Shown: piece after piece, positions 5,476 through 6,772 of the stretch | Position numbering within the stretch: the stretch's first letter is position 1 | Layout: every line of letters begins with the position of its first letter | Assembly: GCA_902472315.1 (NCBI GenBank) | Contig: CABRNM010000058.1 | Location: 1-6,772, forward strand | Origin: an uncultured Collinsella sp. | GTDB taxonomy: Bacteria > Actinomycetota > Coriobacteriia > Coriobacteriales > Coriobacteriaceae | Length of the DNA stretch: 6,772 nt | Direction: 5' to 3' | The notes under the pieces: model-generated | Seen by the model: the letters and a program-made list of their open reading frames with translations, nothing else | The model's database searches: none | Told to the model about the DNA's origin: nothing | Position numbers and translations under genes: made by a program

Positions 5476-5509
5476 GGGCGCCGCGGAACTCCATCCGCGG
5501 CGCCCTTTT
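5476..5509 (+). terminator. Intrinsic terminator of ndk
   Basis: GGGCGCCGCGG (5476-5486) and CCGCGGCGCCC (5495-5505) form a perfect 11-bp stem with loop AACTCCAT, followed by TTTTATT (5506-5512). A weaker 7-bp hairpin, CAGCTTT/AAAGCTG (5440-5461), lies between it and the stop codon. Confidence 0.92.
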
Positions 5510-5523
5510 ATTCCAAAATCTAT

Positions 5524-5564
5524 GCAGGGGCCCGCTCGGACATGTGTTCCGAGCGGGCCCCTGC
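5524..5564. terminator. 17-bp hairpin between convergent ndk and rpiB (likely rpiB terminator)
   Basis: GCAGGGGCCCGCTCGGA (5524-5540) and TCCGAGCGGGCCCCTGC (5548-5564) form a perfect 17-bp, very GC-rich stem with a seven-base loop. It starts 24 bases beyond the rpiB stop. Read on the minus strand the tail is ATAGATTTTGG, only a weak U-tract; on the plus strand the tail is TGTTAGC. I infer it ends leftward rpiB transcripts and backs up the ndk terminator. Confidence 0.7.
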
Positions 5565-5588
5565 TGTTAGCTTGTGGCACTGAATAGT

Positions 5589-6056
5589 TTAGGCTTCGTC
5601 GACGATCTTAAGGCCGCGCGTGTGATCGATCTCGTTGAGGAGGTTAACGCGACGCTCGTGACGACCGCCCTCAAACTCGGCGTCGAGCCACTCGTCGACA
5701 ATCATCTTGGCGAGCTCGGAGCCCACGACGCGGGCGCCAAAGGCGAGCACGTTGGTATTGTTGTGCATGCGGGAGAGCTTGGCACTGAAGGGCTCGGAGC
5801 ACACGACGGCGCGTACGCCCTCGACCTTGTTGGCAGCCAGGCTGATCCCGACGCCGGTGCCACAGATGAGGATGCCCAGGTCGACGTCGCCGTTGGCAAC
5901 GGCCTTACCCACCTTGTAGCCGGCGATGGGGTAGTCAAAGCTCTCGGAGGTGTCGGTGCCAAAGTTCACGACCTCGCAGCCGCGCTCCTTCAGGTGCTCG
6001 GAAATGATGTTCTTGAGCTCGACGGCGGCGTGGTCGTTACCGATACCGATCTTCAT
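5589..6056 (-). CDS. rpiB: Ribose-5-phosphate isomerase B
   Basis: A 155-residue cytosolic enzyme of the RpiB/LacA/LacB family that interconverts ribose-5-phosphate and ribulose-5-phosphate in the pentose phosphate pathway. The N-terminal phosphate-binding motif is IGNDHAAVELK (5-15). The catalytic cysteine is Cys65 in ILICGTGVGIS, the conserved His is His97 in SRMHNNTNVLAFGARVVG, and the C-terminal EGGRHERRV segment is present. It resembles E. coli RpiB closely over the whole length, as recalled; a galactose-6-phosphate isomerase subunit is less likely because LacA and LacB occur as a pair with lac/tagatose genes, absent here. E. coli has GCDH where this has GNDH. I chose the start at 6056 because GAGAGG lies eight bases upstream and it gives the family N-terminus; the in-frame ATG at 6272 would add 72 unrelated residues. 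TATCAT on the minus strand (6118-6123) is a possible -10. The gene is convergent with ndk and divergent from the gene at 6328. Confidence 0.96.
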   Translation of the reverse strand: MKIGIGNDHAAVELKNIISEHLKERGCEVVNFGTDTSESFDYPIAGYKVGKAVANGDVDLGILICGTGVGISLAANKVEGVRAVVCSEPFSAKLSRMHNNTNVLAFGARVVGSELAKMIVDEWLDAEFEGGRHERRVNLLNEIDHTRGLKIVDEA

Positions 6057-6327
6057 GGATGGTTCCTCTCTGGTCTGTGCGGCGCAAATGCTAAAGGTGT
6101 TTACCGCGTTCGACTGCATGATAGCGCGACTTTTGCGTAAACGCTCGGGCGTTTTTTGGTCAAACGCTTTAGCATGCAACAAGACCGGCTTCTCATGAAT
6201 GAATGCTGTCAGTTTGTGATTGAGCGCCGTCTGCCGGAACCATGGTTGCGGTTTTTGATGCATTGTTATCAAATAAAAGAGCTAACTTTTTTGAGAGCCC
6301 AGCCCGTTATGCAAGCAGGAGATACCT
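6057..6327. promoter_or_regulatory. Divergent intergenic region with overlapping hairpins
   Basis: This region holds the leftward rpiB and rightward UPF0597 promoters. An imperfect inverted repeat pairs 6088-6102 (ATGCTAAAG then GTTT) with 6162-6175 (AAAC then CTTTAGCAT), with one bulged base. Between the arms, AAACGC (6139-6144) pairs with GCGTTT (6149-6154) around TCGG and runs into TTT (6155-6157), like a short rightward terminator. The same GCGTTT can pair instead with the second AAACGC (6162-6167). GTTTAC (6099-6104) also complements GTAAAC (6137-6142). Possible roles are a transcription factor operator or a leader switch for either gene. I see no cysteine-responsive riboswitch that I recognise and no clear -35/-10 pair for the rightward gene; AT-rich 6252-6293 is the likeliest place. 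Confidence 0.4.
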
Positions 6328-6772
6328 ATGCCTACCGATTCCATCCGTGATGCCGCGTTTTGCGATGTTTTGAACCGCGAACTTGTCTGTGCACTCGGCT
6401 GCACCGAGCCCATTGCCGTTGCCTATGCAGCGGCGCTGGCGAGCCAGACGCTCGGTTGCGAACCCGATCATATGGATGTTGCCTGCTCGGGCAATATCAT
6501 TAAGAACGTTAAGAGCGTGACCGTGCCCAACTCGGGCGGCATGCACGGTATTGAAGCGGCGGCCGTGCTGGGTGCCGTGGGCGGCGACGCCAAGAGCGCG
6601 CTCGAGGTACTCGAGAGCGTTAACGATGAAGACCGCGCTCGCGTGGCCGAGCTCCTCGCCGACGCCGGCTACTGCGATGTGTCGCTTGTCGAGGGTGTGC
6701 CCAACCTCTACATCAAGGTGACTGCGACGGCCGGGGGCCATACCGCGGTCGTCGAGATTACCGATCACCACA
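6328..6772 (+). CDS. UPF0597 / L-cysteine desulfidase-like protein (N-terminal part)
   Basis: The first 148 codons of a gene that runs off the window; the family is about 400-440 residues long. It matches the UPF0597 (YhaM/CyuA, serine dehydratase alpha-like) family: a GCTEPIAVAYAAA motif with Cys25, SGNIIKNVKSV at 54-64, and VPNSGGMHGIEAA at 66-78. Characterised members break L-cysteine down to pyruvate, ammonia and sulfide using an iron-sulfur cluster; the first cysteine of the GCTEP motif is regarded as part of the active site, with further cysteines in the missing C-terminal half. The ATG at 6328 is chosen because AGGAGA (6317-6322) is five bases upstream. Related proteins may act on other substrates, so cysteine is inferred. 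Divergent from rpiB. No frameshift is seen in the visible part. Confidence 0.88.
   Translation, partial: MPTDSIRDAAFCDVLNRELVCALGCTEPIAVAYAAALASQTLGCEPDHMDVACSGNIIKNVKSVTVPNSGGMHGIEAAAVLGAVGGDAKSALEVLESVNDEDRARVAELLADAGYCDVSLVEGVPNLYIKVTATAGGHTAVVEITDHH

Noticed and set aside
6195..6350. Short ORF starting MNECCQ upstream of the cysteine desulfidase-like gene, considered as a cysteine leader peptide
   Set aside because: No ribosome binding site before its ATG, only two adjacent Cys codons at the very start, and it overlaps the next gene's start out of frame.

Overview
The window looks like the start of an assembled contig from a moderately GC-rich bacterium. My best guess is an anaerobic gut actinobacterium of the Coriobacteriia (Collinsella-like). 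That rests on overall codon style (GC-ending codons, GAAAGG-type ribosome binding sites) and on the gene set; I could not run a taxonomic search. The first 42 bases are not genomic: they match an Illumina TruSeq-type adapter preceded by 8 bases that could be an index.

Layout: (1) 88-915, minus strand, a Cof-type HAD phosphatase. (2) 916-1467, a long regulatory region in front of argG. It holds a 24-codon ORF with a strong ribosome binding site whose last ten residues include six arginines, followed by competing hairpins and an intrinsic terminator. It looks like an arginine attenuator. (3) 1468-2694, argG. (4) 2695-3216, structured 3' region, strong hairpin terminator, a small unrecognised ORF (56 aa) and the argH leader. 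(5) 3217-4647, argH, then a terminator. (6) 4648-5032, a gene-free stretch with nested inverted repeats and the probable ndk promoter. (7) 5033-5437, ndk, convergent with rpiB (5589-6056, minus); two very stable hairpins lie between them. (8) 6057-6327, a divergent intergenic region with overlapping hairpins and an inverted repeat. (9) 6328 to the window edge, the N-terminal 148 codons of a UPF0597 / L-cysteine desulfidase-like protein.

How the genes work together: ArgG and ArgH carry out the last two steps of arginine synthesis (citrulline + aspartate to argininosuccinate, then to arginine + fumarate). They are adjacent and codirectional but separated by about 520 bases with a terminator, so they are probably not one simple operon. 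The Arg-rich leader would tie argG transcription to charged tRNA-Arg supply. Ndk, RpiB and the HAD phosphatase are housekeeping nucleotide, sugar-phosphate and phosphate metabolism genes with no evident functional link to the arg pair. The most interesting part is the argG leader region (about 1176-1420).
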